From positions 124,001 to 188,000 of the forward strand of contig NZ_PYGC01000006.1 of the NCBI RefSeq assembly GCF_003014495.1: a stretch of DNA of 64,000 nt, written 5' to 3'. The position numbers and the translations under genes are program-made. Positions 37,265 to 46,997 of the stretch are shown here, one piece after another (the first letter of the stretch is position 1; every line of letters starts with the position of its first letter). Source of the DNA: Prolixibacter denitrificans. Lineage in GTDB: Bacteria; Bacteroidota; Bacteroidia; Bacteroidales; Prolixibacteraceae. Below the pieces are notes generated by a model. That model was not told the DNA's origin. It did not search any database and worked only from the letters and a program-made list of their open reading frames with translations.

Positions 37265-37284
37265 TTGTCAGATAAATTAGGATA

Positions 37285-37317
37285 TAAAAAAGCCAGCAAA
37301 TAATATACCGGCTTTTC
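37285..37317 (-). terminator. terminator of signal peptidase copy 1
   Basis: On the minus strand AAAAGCCGG and CTGGCTTTTTT flank an AT-rich loop; a 6-8 bp stem followed by six T. Confidence 0.7.
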
Positions 37318-37341
37318 CAGGAATGAATATGAATAGAGGTG

Positions 37342-38685
37342 TTATCTCACCTTTTTAAAGAAACGGTTCCATCGAATGTTGGCGGGGAACGGCTTGTCCT
37401 TGTCGAGCGACAACCAAACGAAAGAAGCTTCTCCGACAATATGATTCTCCGGCACGAATCCCCAGTAACGCGAATCAGCTGAGTCGTCCCGGTTATCTCC
37501 CATCATCCAGTAGTAGTTCATTTTGAACGTGTAAGAATCAGCTGGTCTGTCATTGATGTAAATCGTGCTGTCTTTCACGGCCAGTTTATTTTTCTCGTAA
37601 ACACGAATAATTCGACGATAGAGCGGAAGGTTTTTCAATGAGAGATTGATGGTCGCTCCTTTTTTGGGAATCCATATCGGGCCGAAATTGTCGACGTTCC
37701 AGGGATAATCTTTGGGAGCGAACGGAAAAATATTCGGATCGGAACGGCCGGCAGGTGTATTCATCCGTTTAACGGAAATCACGTTGCTGAATTTCTTTAG
37801 CTTCTTTACGTCTTCGCCGGTTAATGGAAACATGTACTGAGCACCATTTCGATGTCGGTCGGCTTTCGAAATGTGTAGTCGATCGAGTGCCTCCGGATTA
37901 ATGGCCGTTCCGTTGGTTGTTACAACATAGTTGTATTGCAGCCCGGAGATTGATTTTTGCGGTTGCCCGTTAACGAAAACCTGGCCATTCACAATCTTCA
38001 GCGAATCACCCGGAATAGCCACGCAACGTTTGATGTAATTCTCGCGCTTGTCCACCGGGCGGTAAATAATGTCGCCGAAAGCGCGTTTGTCATTCCATAC
38101 CCGTTCGCGGCCATAGCTTCTGACCAATTGGTAATAACTTGTTTCCAGTTGCATTTTCACGGCAACGGTGTCGCCTTCCGGGAAATTGAACACCACCACA
38201 TCATTTCGTTTCACATGTCCAAAGCCCTTTAAGCGATGATATTTTAGCTGAATGGCATCGGAGTACGATTTCACTGCTTTGGTCAGTGGCAAGGTATGTT
38301 GTACAAAAGGAAAGGAAACCGGTGTAATCGGCATTCTCGGGCCGTAAGCCATTTTGCTGACGAAAAGGTAATCGCCAACCAGCATACTTTTTTCCATCGA
38401 AGAAGAGGGGATGGTATAGGCCTGAATGAAGAAGGTGCGAATAAAAGTAGCCGCAATAACTGCAAAAATGATAGCATCGACCCATTCAATTACTTTGGTC
38501 TGTTTTCCTCCCGGTGGATCTTTCTTTTTCCAAAAAGCCCAGTGCACTTTTTGCGTGACGTAGATATCGAAAATGACAATGAGGCCAAGGAACCACCAGT
38601 ATATGCCAAGCCAGATTACCCACAAGATATAAACGGCAGCTACAAAACTAAATTTGAACCATTTGTTTGTCAGAATATTTCTCAT
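37342..38685 (-). CDS. lepB: signal peptidase I, copy 1
   Basis: Membrane-bound serine protease that removes signal peptides from exported preproteins. The 447-residue protein has two N-terminal helices (about 9-40), then TIPSSSMEKSML with the catalytic Ser (about residue 97) and ENYIKRCVAIPGDSLKIV with the catalytic Lys (about 218). A long insertion (about 250-370), typical of Bacteroidota enzymes, is followed by MMGDNRDDSADSRYWGFVPE (about 407-426). A near-identical gene lies directly upstream on the same strand. Which copy is the housekeeping one is unknown; this one keeps the usual PGD. Confidence 0.94.
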   Translation of the reverse strand: MRNILTNKWFKFSFVAAVYILWVIWLGIYWWFLGLIVIFDIYVTQKVHWAFWKKKDPPGGKQTKVIEWVDAIIFAVIAATFIRTFFIQAYTIPSSSMEKSMLVGDYLFVSKMAYGPRMPITPVSFPFVQHTLPLTKAVKSYSDAIQLKYHRLKGFGHVKRNDVVVFNFPEGDTVAVKMQLETSYYQLVRSYGRERVWNDKRAFGDIIYRPVDKRENYIKRCVAIPGDSLKIVNGQVFVNGQPQKSISGLQYNYVVTTNGTAINPEALDRLHISKADRHRNGAQYMFPLTGEDVKKLKKFSNVISVKRMNTPAGRSDPNIFPFAPKDYPWNVDNFGPIWIPKKGATINLSLKNLPLYRRIIRVYEKNKLAVKDSTIYINDRPADSYTFKMNYYWMMGDNRDDSADSRYWGFVPENHIVGEASFVWLSLDKDKPFPANIRWNRFFKKVR

Positions 38686-38910
38686 TCGAAAATCTGTTTA
38701 TCTCTTGAGTCAAGAGTGGTTGATGTTATTTGTGCATTATTTCGTCTCAGGGAATCGCTCCATGTGTGAAATGCCAAATGACTGTTTTATCAAATTGGTA
38801 TTTACTCAGCCTCCGGAATTACAAAAGAGCGCATTTTTTAGTGTGAGTTTTCTAATCGTTGGATTTGATAATCAGTTATTTATAGCGAAAAAATACGAGA
38901 GGTTTAGGCA

Positions 38911-38942
38911 AAAAAAAGCCGGTACTTAAGGTACCGGCTTGG
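38911..38942 (-). terminator. terminator between the two signal peptidase genes
   Basis: On the minus strand AAGCCGGTAC/GTACCGGCTT forms a 10-bp stem with a 5-base loop followed by eight T. The two lepB genes therefore are likely separate transcripts. Confidence 0.92.
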
Positions 38943-38961
38943 TCTGAATATTGATAAACAA

Positions 38962-40302
38962 TTATTTTACTTTCTTGAAGAATCGGTTCCAGCGGATGTT
39001 GGCTGGGAACGACTTGTCTTTATCAAGCGACAGCCAGATGAACGATGCTTTACCCACAACGTGATCTTCCGGCACAAATCCCCAGTAACGCGAATCTGCC
39101 GAATTGTGGCGGTTATCACCCATCATCCAGTAGTAATCCATGTGGAACGTGTACGAATCAGCTGGTTTATCGTTGATGTAAATTGTGCTGTCCTTCACGG
39201 CCAGTTTATTCTTCTCGTAAACACGGATAATCCGGCGATAGAACGGAAGATCTTTCAGTGTTAGATGAACGGTTGCTCCTTTTTTGGGAATCCAAATCGG
39301 GCCGAAATTATCGACGTTCCAGGGATAGTCTTTCGGATCGAACGGGAAAATATTCGGATCGGGACGCCCTGCCGGCATATTCATTCGTTCAACGGAAATC
39401 ACGTTACTGAATTTCTTCAGCTTTGCTACATTCTCTTCAGTCAGTGGGAACATATACTGAGCGCCGTTTCGATGCCGATCGGCCTTCGAAATATGCAACC
39501 GGTCAAGAGCCTCCGGATTAATCGCCGTTCCATCGGTGGTTACAATGTAATCGTACTGAAGTCCTGGAATGACAATTTGTGGTTTTCCGTTCACGAAAAC
39601 CTGGCCATTGACAATCTTCAGCGAATCACCGGAGATTGCCACGCAACGCTTGATGTAGTTCTCACGTTTATCAATGGGGCGATAGATGATATCGCCAAAA
39701 GTGCGTTTGTCGTGCCAAACCCGGTCGCGGCCGTACATTCTAACTAACTGGTAATAGCTTTGCGCCTGCATGTTAACGGCTACAGTATCACCTTCCGGGA
39801 AGTTGAAAACCACCACGTCGTTGCGTTTCACATGGCCAAATCCCTTTAAACGGTGATATTTCCACTGGATGGCATCAGAATACGATTTCACTGTTTTTGT
39901 CAAAGGCATGGTGTGATGTACGAACGGAAACGAAATCGGGGTATTGGGAAGTTTCGGTCCGTAAGCCGTTTTGCTGACAAAGAGGTAATCGCCGACCAGC
40001 ATGGTTTTCTCCATGGAAGAGGTTGGAATTGTGTAGGCCTCGATGAAGAACATCCGGATAAAGGATGCTGCGATGACTGCAAAAATAATGGCATCAATCC
40101 ATTCAACAGTCTTGGTTTGTTTGCCTCCGGGTGGATCTTTCTTTTTCCAGAAAGCCCAGTGTACTTTTTTGGTGATATAGATATCGAAAATAACGATGAG
40201 GCCGAAGAACCACCAGTAAATACCGAGCCAAATAACCCAAAGGGTGTATAATACGGCTACGACGGCGAATTTAAACCATTTGTTTGTCAGAATACTTCTC
40301 AT
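38962..40302 (-). CDS. lepB: signal peptidase I, copy 2 (tandem paralogue)
   Basis: Second signal peptidase I of 446 residues, collinear with the copy at 37342 and identical over long runs. The catalytic Ser lies in TIPTSSMEKTML (about residue 97) and the Lys in ENYIKRCVAISGDSLKI (about 218). The usual PGD after the Lys box is SGD here. The C-terminal box is MMGDNRHNSADSRYWGFVPE (the other copy has RDDS). One residue fewer near position 180. The pair is a tandem duplication; diverged residues could mean different substrate preference, but this is not shown. dapB lies just upstream, 49 bases away. Confidence 0.94.
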   Translation of the reverse strand: MRSILTNKWFKFAVVAVLYTLWVIWLGIYWWFFGLIVIFDIYITKKVHWAFWKKKDPPGGKQTKTVEWIDAIIFAVIAASFIRMFFIEAYTIPTSSMEKTMLVGDYLFVSKTAYGPKLPNTPISFPFVHHTMPLTKTVKSYSDAIQWKYHRLKGFGHVKRNDVVVFNFPEGDTVAVNMQAQSYYQLVRMYGRDRVWHDKRTFGDIIYRPIDKRENYIKRCVAISGDSLKIVNGQVFVNGKPQIVIPGLQYDYIVTTDGTAINPEALDRLHISKADRHRNGAQYMFPLTEENVAKLKKFSNVISVERMNMPAGRPDPNIFPFDPKDYPWNVDNFGPIWIPKKGATVHLTLKDLPFYRRIIRVYEKNKLAVKDSTIYINDKPADSYTFHMDYYWMMGDNRHNSADSRYWGFVPEDHVVGKASFIWLSLDKDKSFPANIRWNRFFKKVK

Positions 40303-40351
40303 TCGAAAGTGTGTTTATCTTACAGAATATGATGTGTTTCAATAGCGATTG

Positions 40352-41074
40352 TCAGGCCATTTCGTTGAGCAGGTTTTTCATGGACAAAATGCCTTTCCGG
40401 CCCTGGCAAAACTCAGCGGCCAGCACAGCACCCAGGGCAAATCCCTTACGACTTTTGGCGCTGTGGGTAATTTCGATGTAGTCAACTTCAGAATCGTATT
40501 TCACCGTATGGATGCCTGGTACTTCGCCTTCGCGAATGGCTTCGATGGATAGTTCGGAAGTCGATTTCGGTTCATCGATGGTCCAGGAATCGACCCGTTT
40601 GACTTCATCGATGATGTCTTCAGCCAGAGAAATAGCTGTACCACTCGGTGCATCGAGCTTGTGGGTATGATGAACTTCGGTCATGCTAACATTGTACTGG
40701 TCGAATGCATTCATCATTCGCGCCAGTTTGCAATTCAATTCGAAAAACAGATTGACGCCTATGCTGAAATTGGATGCATAGAAGAAACAGCCTTCTTTTT
40801 CCCGGCAAGCTTCTTCTACTTCATTTCTGCGGGAAAGCCAACCGGTAGTGCCGCTTACCACCGGAACACCGGCAGCAAAACACAATTGGTAGTTATCGAC
40901 GGCTGAATCGGGGGTGGTAAACTCGATGGCAACATCCGCTTTCTTCAGGTTCTCCTCCGTTAAATCGGCGGCGTTGCTGACATCAATTTTCAGGACAATC
41001 TCGTGGCCGCGGCTAATGGCAATCTCCTCAATTGTTCTTCCCATTTTGCCGTAACCGATTAGCGCAATCTTCAT
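40352..41074 (-). CDS. dapB: 4-hydroxy-tetrahydrodipicolinate reductase
   Basis: NAD(P)H-dependent reductase of the lysine/diaminopimelate pathway. The 240-residue protein begins with a Rossmann motif ALIGYGKMGRTIEE (residues 3-16), has EFTTPDSAVDNY (about 51-62), VSGTTGW (about 73-79), and the family signature with catalytic His and Lys, EVHHTHKLDAPSGTA (about 134-148). It is slightly shorter than the E. coli enzyme (273), as common in this phylum. It precedes the tandem signal peptidase genes. Confidence 0.96.
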   Translation of the reverse strand: MKIALIGYGKMGRTIEEIAISRGHEIVLKIDVSNAADLTEENLKKADVAIEFTTPDSAVDNYQLCFAAGVPVVSGTTGWLSRRNEVEEACREKEGCFFYASNFSIGVNLFFELNCKLARMMNAFDQYNVSMTEVHHTHKLDAPSGTAISLAEDIIDEVKRVDSWTIDEPKSTSELSIEAIREGEVPGIHTVKYDSEVDYIEITHSAKSRKGFALGAVLAAEFCQGRKGILSMKNLLNEMA

Positions 41075-41117
41075 ATAAAATTTTATCGAATTGGTGTATA
41101 TTCCTTTTCAAGAATTA

Positions 41118-41125
41118 CAAATATA
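41118..41125 (-). promoter_or_regulatory. -7 box for dapB
   Basis: Minus strand TATATTTG matches TAnnTTTG, about 43 bases before the dapB start. Confidence 0.45.
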
Positions 41126-41229
41126 AGATTATTGAGGAAAAGCCGGTGCGAATTATTGTTAAGGTAGGAATGGTTTTGCACCGTAAAGAATGCGGATAGA
41201 CGACGAAGACTTTTTTCGGCGAATGACAT

Positions 41230-41259
41230 AAAAAAAGGAAGCTCATTTAGAGCTTCCCT
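41230..41259 (-). terminator. terminator of the thrS-infC-rpmI-rplT operon
   Basis: On the minus strand GGAAGCTC/GAGCTTCC (8 bp, extendable) with a 5-base loop is followed by a run of T. Confidence 0.9.
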
Positions 41260-41296
41260 TATATCTGAATGTTTATTTCACCTAATCCGAAAAAAT

Positions 41297-41641
41297 TTAT
41301 TTTACCTTCTCAACAATGGCAGTGAATGCAGCCGGGTGGTTCATAGCCAAATCGGCCAGAGCCTTACGATTGATTTCGACGTTAGCTGCTTTCAGTTTAC
41401 CCATAAACTGTGAGTAGGAGAGTCCTTCGGCACGTGCAGCAGCGTTGATACGCTGAATCCACAATGCGCGGAAGTGGCTTTTCTTTTTCTTTCTGTCACG
41501 GTACGCATACTGAAGACCTTTCTCGTATGTGTTTTTAGCAACCGTCCAGACATTTTTCCTGGAACCAAAGTAACCTCTGGTTTCGCTCAGGAGTTTCTTG
41601 CGACGTGCTCTCGACGCCGCATGATTTACTGATCTTGGCAT
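41297..41641 (-). CDS. rplT: 50S ribosomal protein L20 (bL20)
   Basis: Ribosomal protein of 114 residues needed early in 50S assembly. It starts [18 protein letters not shown] and shows the conserved [20 protein letters not shown] (about 27-46) and [20 protein letters not shown] (about 59-78). Last gene of the classical thrS-infC-rpmI-rplT order. In many bacteria L20 represses its own operon by binding the leader; such a site cannot be confirmed here. Confidence 0.98.
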   Translation of the reverse strand: MPRSVNHAASRARRKKLLSETRGYFGSRKNVWTVAKNTYEKGLQYAYRDRKKKKSHFRALWIQRINAAARAEGLSYSQFMGKLKAANVEINRKALADLAMNHPAAFTAIVEKVK

Positions 41642-41753
41642 AATTTCTACAATTTGAATAATGGCGGGTTTATTGTTTCAAAACCACTTAGTTGCTCATC
41701 ATCCGGTTAGTAACTAATATTTTCTAATCTCTGTTCAAAAGGAATGAAATACA

Positions 41754-41951
41754 TTATTTCATTGCGAGAAGCTTCTTCACGGCAGCCTTGTCAACGTCGG
41801 CTACAGTACCCCAGTAAGTGAGGTTACGCTTCTGCTTAGTCGTTTTCTTTGTCAGAATGTGACTTTTGTACGCGTGCTTCCTTTTGATTTTTCCACTCCC
41901 GGTGAGTTTGAAACGCTTCTTAGCACCGGGATTTGTTTTCATCTTAGGCAT
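41754..41951 (-). CDS. rpmI: 50S ribosomal protein L35 (bL35)
   Basis: Ribosomal protein of 65 residues: [20 protein letters not shown] and [20 protein letters not shown] are the family hallmarks, very rich in Lys. It lies 24 bases after infC and 112 before rplT on the minus strand. Confidence 0.98.
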   Translation of the reverse strand: MPKMKTNPGAKKRFKLTGSGKIKRKHAYKSHILTKKTTKQKRNLTYWGTVADVDKAAVKKLLAMK

Positions 41952-41975
41952 TACAGTCTAATCTTTAAATTCGAA

Positions 41976-42533
41976 TTACTTCTTCTTCTTAGGCGAAATA
42001 AACATGGTCATTCGTTTTCCTTCGAGTTTTGGCATCTGCTCTACAGCGCCCAACTCTTCCAGATCTTGTGCAAACCGCAATAACAGGATTTCTCCCTTTT
42101 CTTTAAAAAGAATCGAGCGACCTTTGAAAAACACAAATGCTTTGACCTTTGCACCATCCTGAAGGAATTTCTCTGCATGCTTTAGCTTGAAGTTGTAATC
42201 GTGATCGTCGGTGTTTGGACCGAAACGAATCTCTTTGACAACAATCTTGGTTGCTTTGGCTTTCAATTCCTTCTGTTTCTTTTTCTGCTGATAAAGAAAC
42301 TTTTGATAATCGGTGATACGACAAACCGGCGGTGCAGCTTTCGGGGAAATTTCCACCAGGTCAAGTTCCATGGCATCAGCCATGCGTAATGCCTCTCTGG
42401 TGGGATAAACTCCCGGATTTTCTACATTTTCACCTACCACGCGAACTTCCGGAACACGAATTTGCTCATTCGTCCGAAAACTCAGTTTGTCTTCTCTTTT
42501 TGGCCTTGGGCCTCTGCCTCTTTTTACTGCTAT
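41976..42533 (-). CDS. infC: translation initiation factor IF-3, ATA start
   Basis: IF-3 prevents premature 50S joining and checks start codons. With an ATA start at 42533 the protein has 185 residues: basic N-terminus [15 protein letters not shown]-domain [20 protein letters not shown] (about 23-42), linker, and C-domain with [20 protein letters not shown] (about 110-129). No ATG or GTG lies in frame upstream of GTG 42440, which would remove the conserved N-domain start. The ATA is preceded at 7 bases by AAGGAGGA (42541-42548 on the minus strand), an unusually strong Shine-Dalgarno for the phylum. Rare AUN starts are typical of infC (AUU in E. coli) and allow autoregulation by IF-3 itself. 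Confidence 0.93.
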   Translation of the reverse strand: MAVKRGRGPRPKREDKLSFRTNEQIRVPEVRVVGENVENPGVYPTREALRMADAMELDLVEISPKAAPPVCRITDYQKFLYQQKKKQKELKAKATKIVVKEIRFGPNTDDHDYNFKLKHAEKFLQDGAKVKAFVFFKGRSILFKEKGEILLLRFAQDLEELGAVEQMPKLEGKRMTMFISPKKKK

Positions 42534-42540
42534 GGCTAAA

Positions 42541-42548
42541 TCCTCCTT
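42541..42548 (-). promoter_or_regulatory. strong Shine-Dalgarno of infC
   Basis: AAGGAGGA on the minus strand lies 7 bases before the ATA codon, and decides the unusual start. Most genes in this window lack such a site. Confidence 0.8.
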
Positions 42549-42567
42549 TGATTAATTAGTATTACGG

Positions 42568-44517
42568 TTAACTATAAAAGGCTGACAATTGTTCGCGAAC
42601 TTCTTTATTAACAAAATCTGCGAACTCGTCAAGTTGCATAGTTCCCTTGTCGCCTTCACCTTGTCGGCGAACGGAAACCGTATTTTCTTCCATCTCTTTT
42701 TCACCAACGATAAGAAGATAGGGAATACGTTTCAACTCGTTGTCACGGATTTTCCTGCCAATCTTCTCGTTACGTTCGTCAATTATGGCGCGAATATCGG
42801 AATTATTTAAGGATTCTGAAACTTTTTGCGCATAATCATTATACTTTTCGCTGATGGGCAAAATCACCACTTGCTCAGGTGTTAACCACAACGGGAATTT
42901 ACCTGCGGTGTGCTCGATAAGAACAGCTACAAAGCGTTCCATCGAACCGAACGGTGCCCGGTGAATCATGACCGGACGGTGACGTTTGTCGTCGGCACCG
43001 ATGTACTCCAGTTCGAAGCGTTCCGGCAGGTTGTAGTCAACCTGGATGGTTCCCAACTGCCAGCTCCGTCCCAGCGCATCCTTGATCATAAAGTCGAGCT
43101 TCGGGCCGTAGAATGCGGCTTCTCCCAATTCGGTAACCGTATTCAAACCTTTTTCGTCGCAAGCTTCGATAATTGCTCTTTCCGCTTTCTCCCAGTTTTC
43201 ATCCGAGCCGATGTACTTTTCTTTGTTTTTCGGATCGCGGAGTGAAATTTGAGCGGTGTAATCTTTAAAGTCAAGAGCTTTAAATATAATAAAAATAATA
43301 TCGATAACCTTAAGGAACTCTTCCTTCAGCTGATCGGGGCGGCAGAAAATATGCGCATCATCCTGGGTAAAGCCACGTACACGGGTTAATCCATGCAGTT
43401 CGCCACTCTGCTCATAACGGTAAACCGTTCCAAACTCAGCCATTCTAACGGGAAGATCTTTGTATGAATGCGGTTTGCTGCTGTAAATCTCACAGTGGTG
43501 AGGACAGTTCATAGGTTTCAGCAAATACTCTTCTCCATCAGCTGGGGTATGAATTGGCTGAAACGAATCGGCACCGTACTTCTGGAAGTGACCGGAAGTT
43601 TTGTACAGGTTCACATCACCAATGTGGGGAGTAATTACCTGCTCGTAGCCGAATTTCTTCTGAACCTTTTTCAGGAACTGCTCCAGCTGGTCGCGCAGCA
43701 TGGCACCTTTCGGTAACCACAGCGGCAGCCCCAGTCCAACACGTTGCGAGAAGGTAAACAGTTCCATCTCTTTACCAATCTTACGGTGGTCACGTTTCTT
43801 GGCTTCCTCCAGCATAACCAGGTATTCCTCCAGCATTTTTTGCTTCGGGAAAGTAATACCATAAATACGTGTCAGCATTTGGTTGTGCTCATCACCACGC
43901 CAGTAAGCACCGGCAATGCTGGTCAGCTTAACCGCTTTGATGTAGCTCGTATTTGGCAAGTGCGGACCACGACAGAGGTCGGTAAAATTACCTTGGTTGT
44001 AAAGGGTGATGGTTCCATCCTCCAGCTCCGAAATCAGCTCCTGTTTGTACGGGTCGCCTTTTTCGGTATATGTTTTCAGCGCATCAGCCTTGGAAATTTC
44101 CTGACGGACAATGTCATTCTTTTCGCGGGCCAACTCAATCATTTTCTTCTCAATCTGCGGCAGATCCTTATCCGAAAGAACTTTCCCGTCGGGGAGGTCA
44201 ACATCGTAGTAAAAACCGTTGTCGACAGTCGGACCAATTCCGAACTTGGTTCCCGGATAGAAGAATTCAATTGCCTCAGCCATCAGGTGAGCCGATGAGT
44301 GCCAGAATGTTTCCTTTCCTTCGCGGTCGTCCCAGGTATGCAGCTTAATACTGGCGTCCTCCTTAATCGGACGCGTCAAATCCCAAACCTGCCCGTTTAC
44401 CGAAATGGACAGAACATCCTTTGCCAGCCGGTTACTAATGGAGCGGGCAATTTCGAAGCCGGTTACTCCAGGTTCGAATTCCTTAACAGAATTATCCGGA
44501 AGTGTAATTTTTATCAT
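42568..44517 (-). CDS. thrS: threonyl-tRNA synthetase
   Basis: Class II synthetase of 649 residues that charges tRNA-Thr. From the N-terminus: TGS-type domain ([20 protein letters not shown]), editing domain with [10 protein letters not shown] (about 72-81) and [13 protein letters not shown], and the catalytic core with [10 protein letters not shown] (about 338-347), [22 protein letters not shown] (motif 2 region) and a C-terminal anticodon-binding domain (about 545-645, [15 protein letters not shown]). The start at 44517 is preferred over 44547 because MIKITLP is the usual beginning. It heads the operon with infC, rpmI, rplT. Confidence 0.97.
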   Translation of the reverse strand: MIKITLPDNSVKEFEPGVTGFEIARSISNRLAKDVLSISVNGQVWDLTRPIKEDASIKLHTWDDREGKETFWHSSAHLMAEAIEFFYPGTKFGIGPTVDNGFYYDVDLPDGKVLSDKDLPQIEKKMIELAREKNDIVRQEISKADALKTYTEKGDPYKQELISELEDGTITLYNQGNFTDLCRGPHLPNTSYIKAVKLTSIAGAYWRGDEHNQMLTRIYGITFPKQKMLEEYLVMLEEAKKRDHRKIGKEMELFTFSQRVGLGLPLWLPKGAMLRDQLEQFLKKVQKKFGYEQVITPHIGDVNLYKTSGHFQKYGADSFQPIHTPADGEEYLLKPMNCPHHCEIYSSKPHSYKDLPVRMAEFGTVYRYEQSGELHGLTRVRGFTQDDAHIFCRPDQLKEEFLKVIDIIFIIFKALDFKDYTAQISLRDPKNKEKYIGSDENWEKAERAIIEACDEKGLNTVTELGEAAFYGPKLDFMIKDALGRSWQLGTIQVDYNLPERFELEYIGADDKRHRPVMIHRAPFGSMERFVAVLIEHTAGKFPLWLTPEQVVILPISEKYNDYAQKVSESLNNSDIRAIIDERNEKIGRKIRDNELKRIPYLLIVGEKEMEENTVSVRRQGEGDKGTMQLDEFADFVNKEVREQLSAFYS

Positions 44518-44544
44518 TTGTTTCTCTGTTTTCTTCTCAGCCTG

Positions 44545-44552
44545 CAAAGATA
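44545..44552 (-). promoter_or_regulatory. -7 box for thrS
   Basis: Minus strand TATCTTTG matches TAnnTTTG about 28 bases before the ATG at 44517. A start at 44547 would lie on top of this box, which supports the shorter start. Confidence 0.5.
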
Positions 44553-44654
44553 ATCATAATCTCGACACTCCTAAAATTGTACTCCTGCTTAATTTTATGG
44601 TTTCATGAATTTTATTCCCTTGCCTACAACATACCCGAATGAGCGCTGAATTTT

Positions 44655-44662
44655 TATCTTTG
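44655..44662 (+). promoter_or_regulatory. -7 box for the DPP-IV gene
   Basis: TATCTTTG matches TAnnTTTG about 93 bases before the ATG. No well-spaced -33 element. Confidence 0.4.
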
Positions 44663-44754
44663 GTGGTTAATTTATTTCGGGCACCTTTTTAAGGTCCGGA
44701 AATTTCGGAAGCTGAAATAAGTAAACAGATATAATTTCATTAATCCAAAACATT

Positions 44755-46959
44755 ATGCAGAAGCGGAAGAGTTTATTTTTTCTGGTATTATTGATGGTTT
44801 TCTTTGTCCCGCACGTTCAGGCGCAGAAGATTACGCTGGCCGATGTGGTGGCAAAAGGAACTTTCCGTCCCAAAACTGTTGAAGGATTGCGTTCAATGAA
44901 GGATGGCCTTCATTACACAACGCTTGAGAAAGGTGGAACGGAAATCGTGAAGTATAGTTATAAGACGGGCAAAAAAGTCGCGACTGTTTTGTCGGTGGCC
45001 GATTTGAAGATCGATTCCCTGAAACAAATTACCGATTACGAGTTCAGTTCCGATGAATCGCGCGTTTTGCTGATGACCGATAAGCATAAAATTTACCGGC
45101 GCTCGTTCACTGCCCAATACTACGTGTACAATTTCACCACGAAGGAAGTGACTCCGCTCTCGACAAAAGGTCGCCAGCAGCTGGCAACATTTTCGCCCAA
45201 CGGCGAGCGGGTTGCCTTCGTGCGCGATAATAACCTGTTTGTCAAGAGTCTCCGTTTTGGAACTGAACGGAAGATTACTTTCGACGGAGAGCGAAATCAT
45301 ATTATCAACGGTGCACCGGATTGGGTGTATGAAGAGGAGTTCGAGTTTAACAAGGCATTTGCCTGGTCGCCCGACAGCAAGAAGCTGGCGTTTATGAAAT
45401 TCAACGAAGAGGCCGTTCCGACCTATAGTTTCCCGATGTACAAAGGTGAAGATCCGACGCTGATGAAGAACCGTTTGTATCCGTCGAACTATACCTACAA
45501 ATATCCGGTGGCCGGAGAACCGAATTCTACGGTTACGGTGCACGTGTATGATATCAAATCGCGGACAACGCTCGATGTTGATTTGGGAGAAGAAACCGAC
45601 CAATACATTCCGCGCATTCGCTGGATACCCAATGGCAATGAATTGGCCGTCTTCCGGGAAAACCGGTTGCAAAACAAACTGGATATTCTGTTCGCGAACC
45701 CGTTTACCGGCGATACCCGTAAGGTTTACACCGAAGAAAATAAGCGCTACATCGAAACCGATTTTCTGGACAACCTGAAGTTCCTTCCGGACAACAAACA
45801 CTTTGTGATTACCAGCGAGCAAGACGGTTACAACCACCTTTACCTGTATGATTTTAGCGGCATCAAAGTCAAGCGGCTGACTGATGGCGATTATGATGTG
45901 ACCAAATTCTACGGTTATGACCCCGACAGGAAGTTGTTCTATTACCAGGCTGCAGCAGAGTCTCCACTTCGCCGCGAAGTATATGCTGTTAGTCTCGACA
46001 AAAAGAAAAAGTACAAACTTTCGAAAAAGGAAGGAACCAACGACGCTGCTTTCAGTAACGGCTTCAAATATTACATCAACTATTTCACCAATGTGAGCAC
46101 ACCGATGTACGTTACGCTTCACGATTATCGTGGAAAGCTCATCAGGGTACTGGAAGACAATGCTGCATTGAAGCAGAAGTTGGCCGACTACCAGATTCCT
46201 CAGAAAGAATTCTTCAGTTTCAAAAACTCTGAAGGGGTAGAGCTGAATGGTTGGATGATTAAGCCGCTGAACTTCGATCCGAATAAGAAATACCCGGTAG
46301 TGATGACACAATACAGTGGTCCAAATTCGCAGGAGGTGCTCGACAAATTCAGTGTCGACTGGTATTCATTCCTTGCACAGGACGGTTATGTCGTGGCATG
46401 TGTCGATCCGCGCGGAACCGGTGCAAGGGGAGAAGATTTCCGGAAATGCACCTACATGGAATTAGGTAAACTGGAATCGGATGACCAGGTGGATGCGGCC
46501 AAATATTTGGGCTCTTTGCCTTATACCGATAAAAACAATATTGCCATCTGGGGATGGAGTTACGGTGGTTTCATGTCTGCGCTTTCGCTGGAAAAAGGAG
46601 CCGGCATTTTCAAAGCAGCTATTGCCGTAGCACCGGTTACCAACTGGCGCTATTACGACTCGATTTATACAGAACGCTACATGCGGACGCCAAAGCAGAA
46701 TCCGAGTGGATACGATGACAACTCACCGTTGAACCACACAGCTGAAATCAAAGGTAAACTGTTGTTGGTCCATGGTTCAGCTGATGATAATGTGCATTTG
46801 CAAAATTCGATGGAATTTGCCGAAGCAATGGTTCAGGCCGGCGTGCAGTTCCAGATGATGATTTACAATAACCGAAATCACAGTATTTACGGTGGAAACA
46901 CCCGAATGCATCTCTACACGATGTTTACTGATTTCCTGAATAACAACCTGAAGAAATAA
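44755..46959 (+). CDS. S9-family prolyl oligopeptidase (dipeptidyl peptidase IV-like)
   Basis: Exported serine exopeptidase of 734 residues that releases Xaa-Pro or Xaa-Ala dipeptides. A signal peptide (about 1-23) is followed by an eight-blade beta-propeller (about 40-480), including the DPP-IV N-terminal signature DWVYEEEFE (about 194-202, the Glu pair that binds the substrate amino group), and an alpha/beta hydrolase domain with IWGWSYGGFMSA (nucleophile Ser about 604), VHGSADDNVHLQNS (Asp about 680) and NRNHSIYGGN (His about 713). Length matches bacterial DPP-IV. Fits the peptide-using theme of the window. Confidence 0.95.
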   Translation: MQKRKSLFFLVLLMVFFVPHVQAQKITLADVVAKGTFRPKTVEGLRSMKDGLHYTTLEKGGTEIVKYSYKTGKKVATVLSVADLKIDSLKQITDYEFSSDESRVLLMTDKHKIYRRSFTAQYYVYNFTTKEVTPLSTKGRQQLATFSPNGERVAFVRDNNLFVKSLRFGTERKITFDGERNHIINGAPDWVYEEEFEFNKAFAWSPDSKKLAFMKFNEEAVPTYSFPMYKGEDPTLMKNRLYPSNYTYKYPVAGEPNSTVTVHVYDIKSRTTLDVDLGEETDQYIPRIRWIPNGNELAVFRENRLQNKLDILFANPFTGDTRKVYTEENKRYIETDFLDNLKFLPDNKHFVITSEQDGYNHLYLYDFSGIKVKRLTDGDYDVTKFYGYDPDRKLFYYQAAAESPLRREVYAVSLDKKKKYKLSKKEGTNDAAFSNGFKYYINYFTNVSTPMYVTLHDYRGKLIRVLEDNAALKQKLADYQIPQKEFFSFKNSEGVELNGWMIKPLNFDPNKKYPVVMTQYSGPNSQEVLDKFSVDWYSFLAQDGYVVACVDPRGTGARGEDFRKCTYMELGKLESDDQVDAAKYLGSLPYTDKNNIAIWGWSYGGFMSALSLEKGAGIFKAAIAVAPVTNWRYYDSIYTERYMRTPKQNPSGYDDNSPLNHTAEIKGKLLLVHGSADDNVHLQNSMEFAEAMVQAGVQFQMMIYNNRNHSIYGGNTRMHLYTMFTDFLNNNLKK

Positions 46960-46960
46960 A

Positions 46961-46997
46961 TGAAGAACCCCGGATAACTTCCGGGGTTCTTCATTTT
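46961..46997. terminator. bidirectional terminator between the DPP-IV and NifX-like genes
   Basis: A perfect 13-bp stem (TGAAGAACCCCGG / CCGGGGTTCTTCA) with a 7-base loop, T-rich on both sides, between convergent genes. It lies directly at the end of both coding regions. Confidence 0.93.

Noticed and set aside
37342-40302. One mis-assembled signal peptidase gene instead of two
   Set aside because: The copies differ throughout in many positions and have separate terminators, so they are real paralogues.
44893-46311. 472-residue minus-strand ORF opposite the DPP-IV gene
   Set aside because: It is a shadow of the plus-strand gene, which has complete catalytic motifs and a signal peptide. The antisense product has no recognisable domain.
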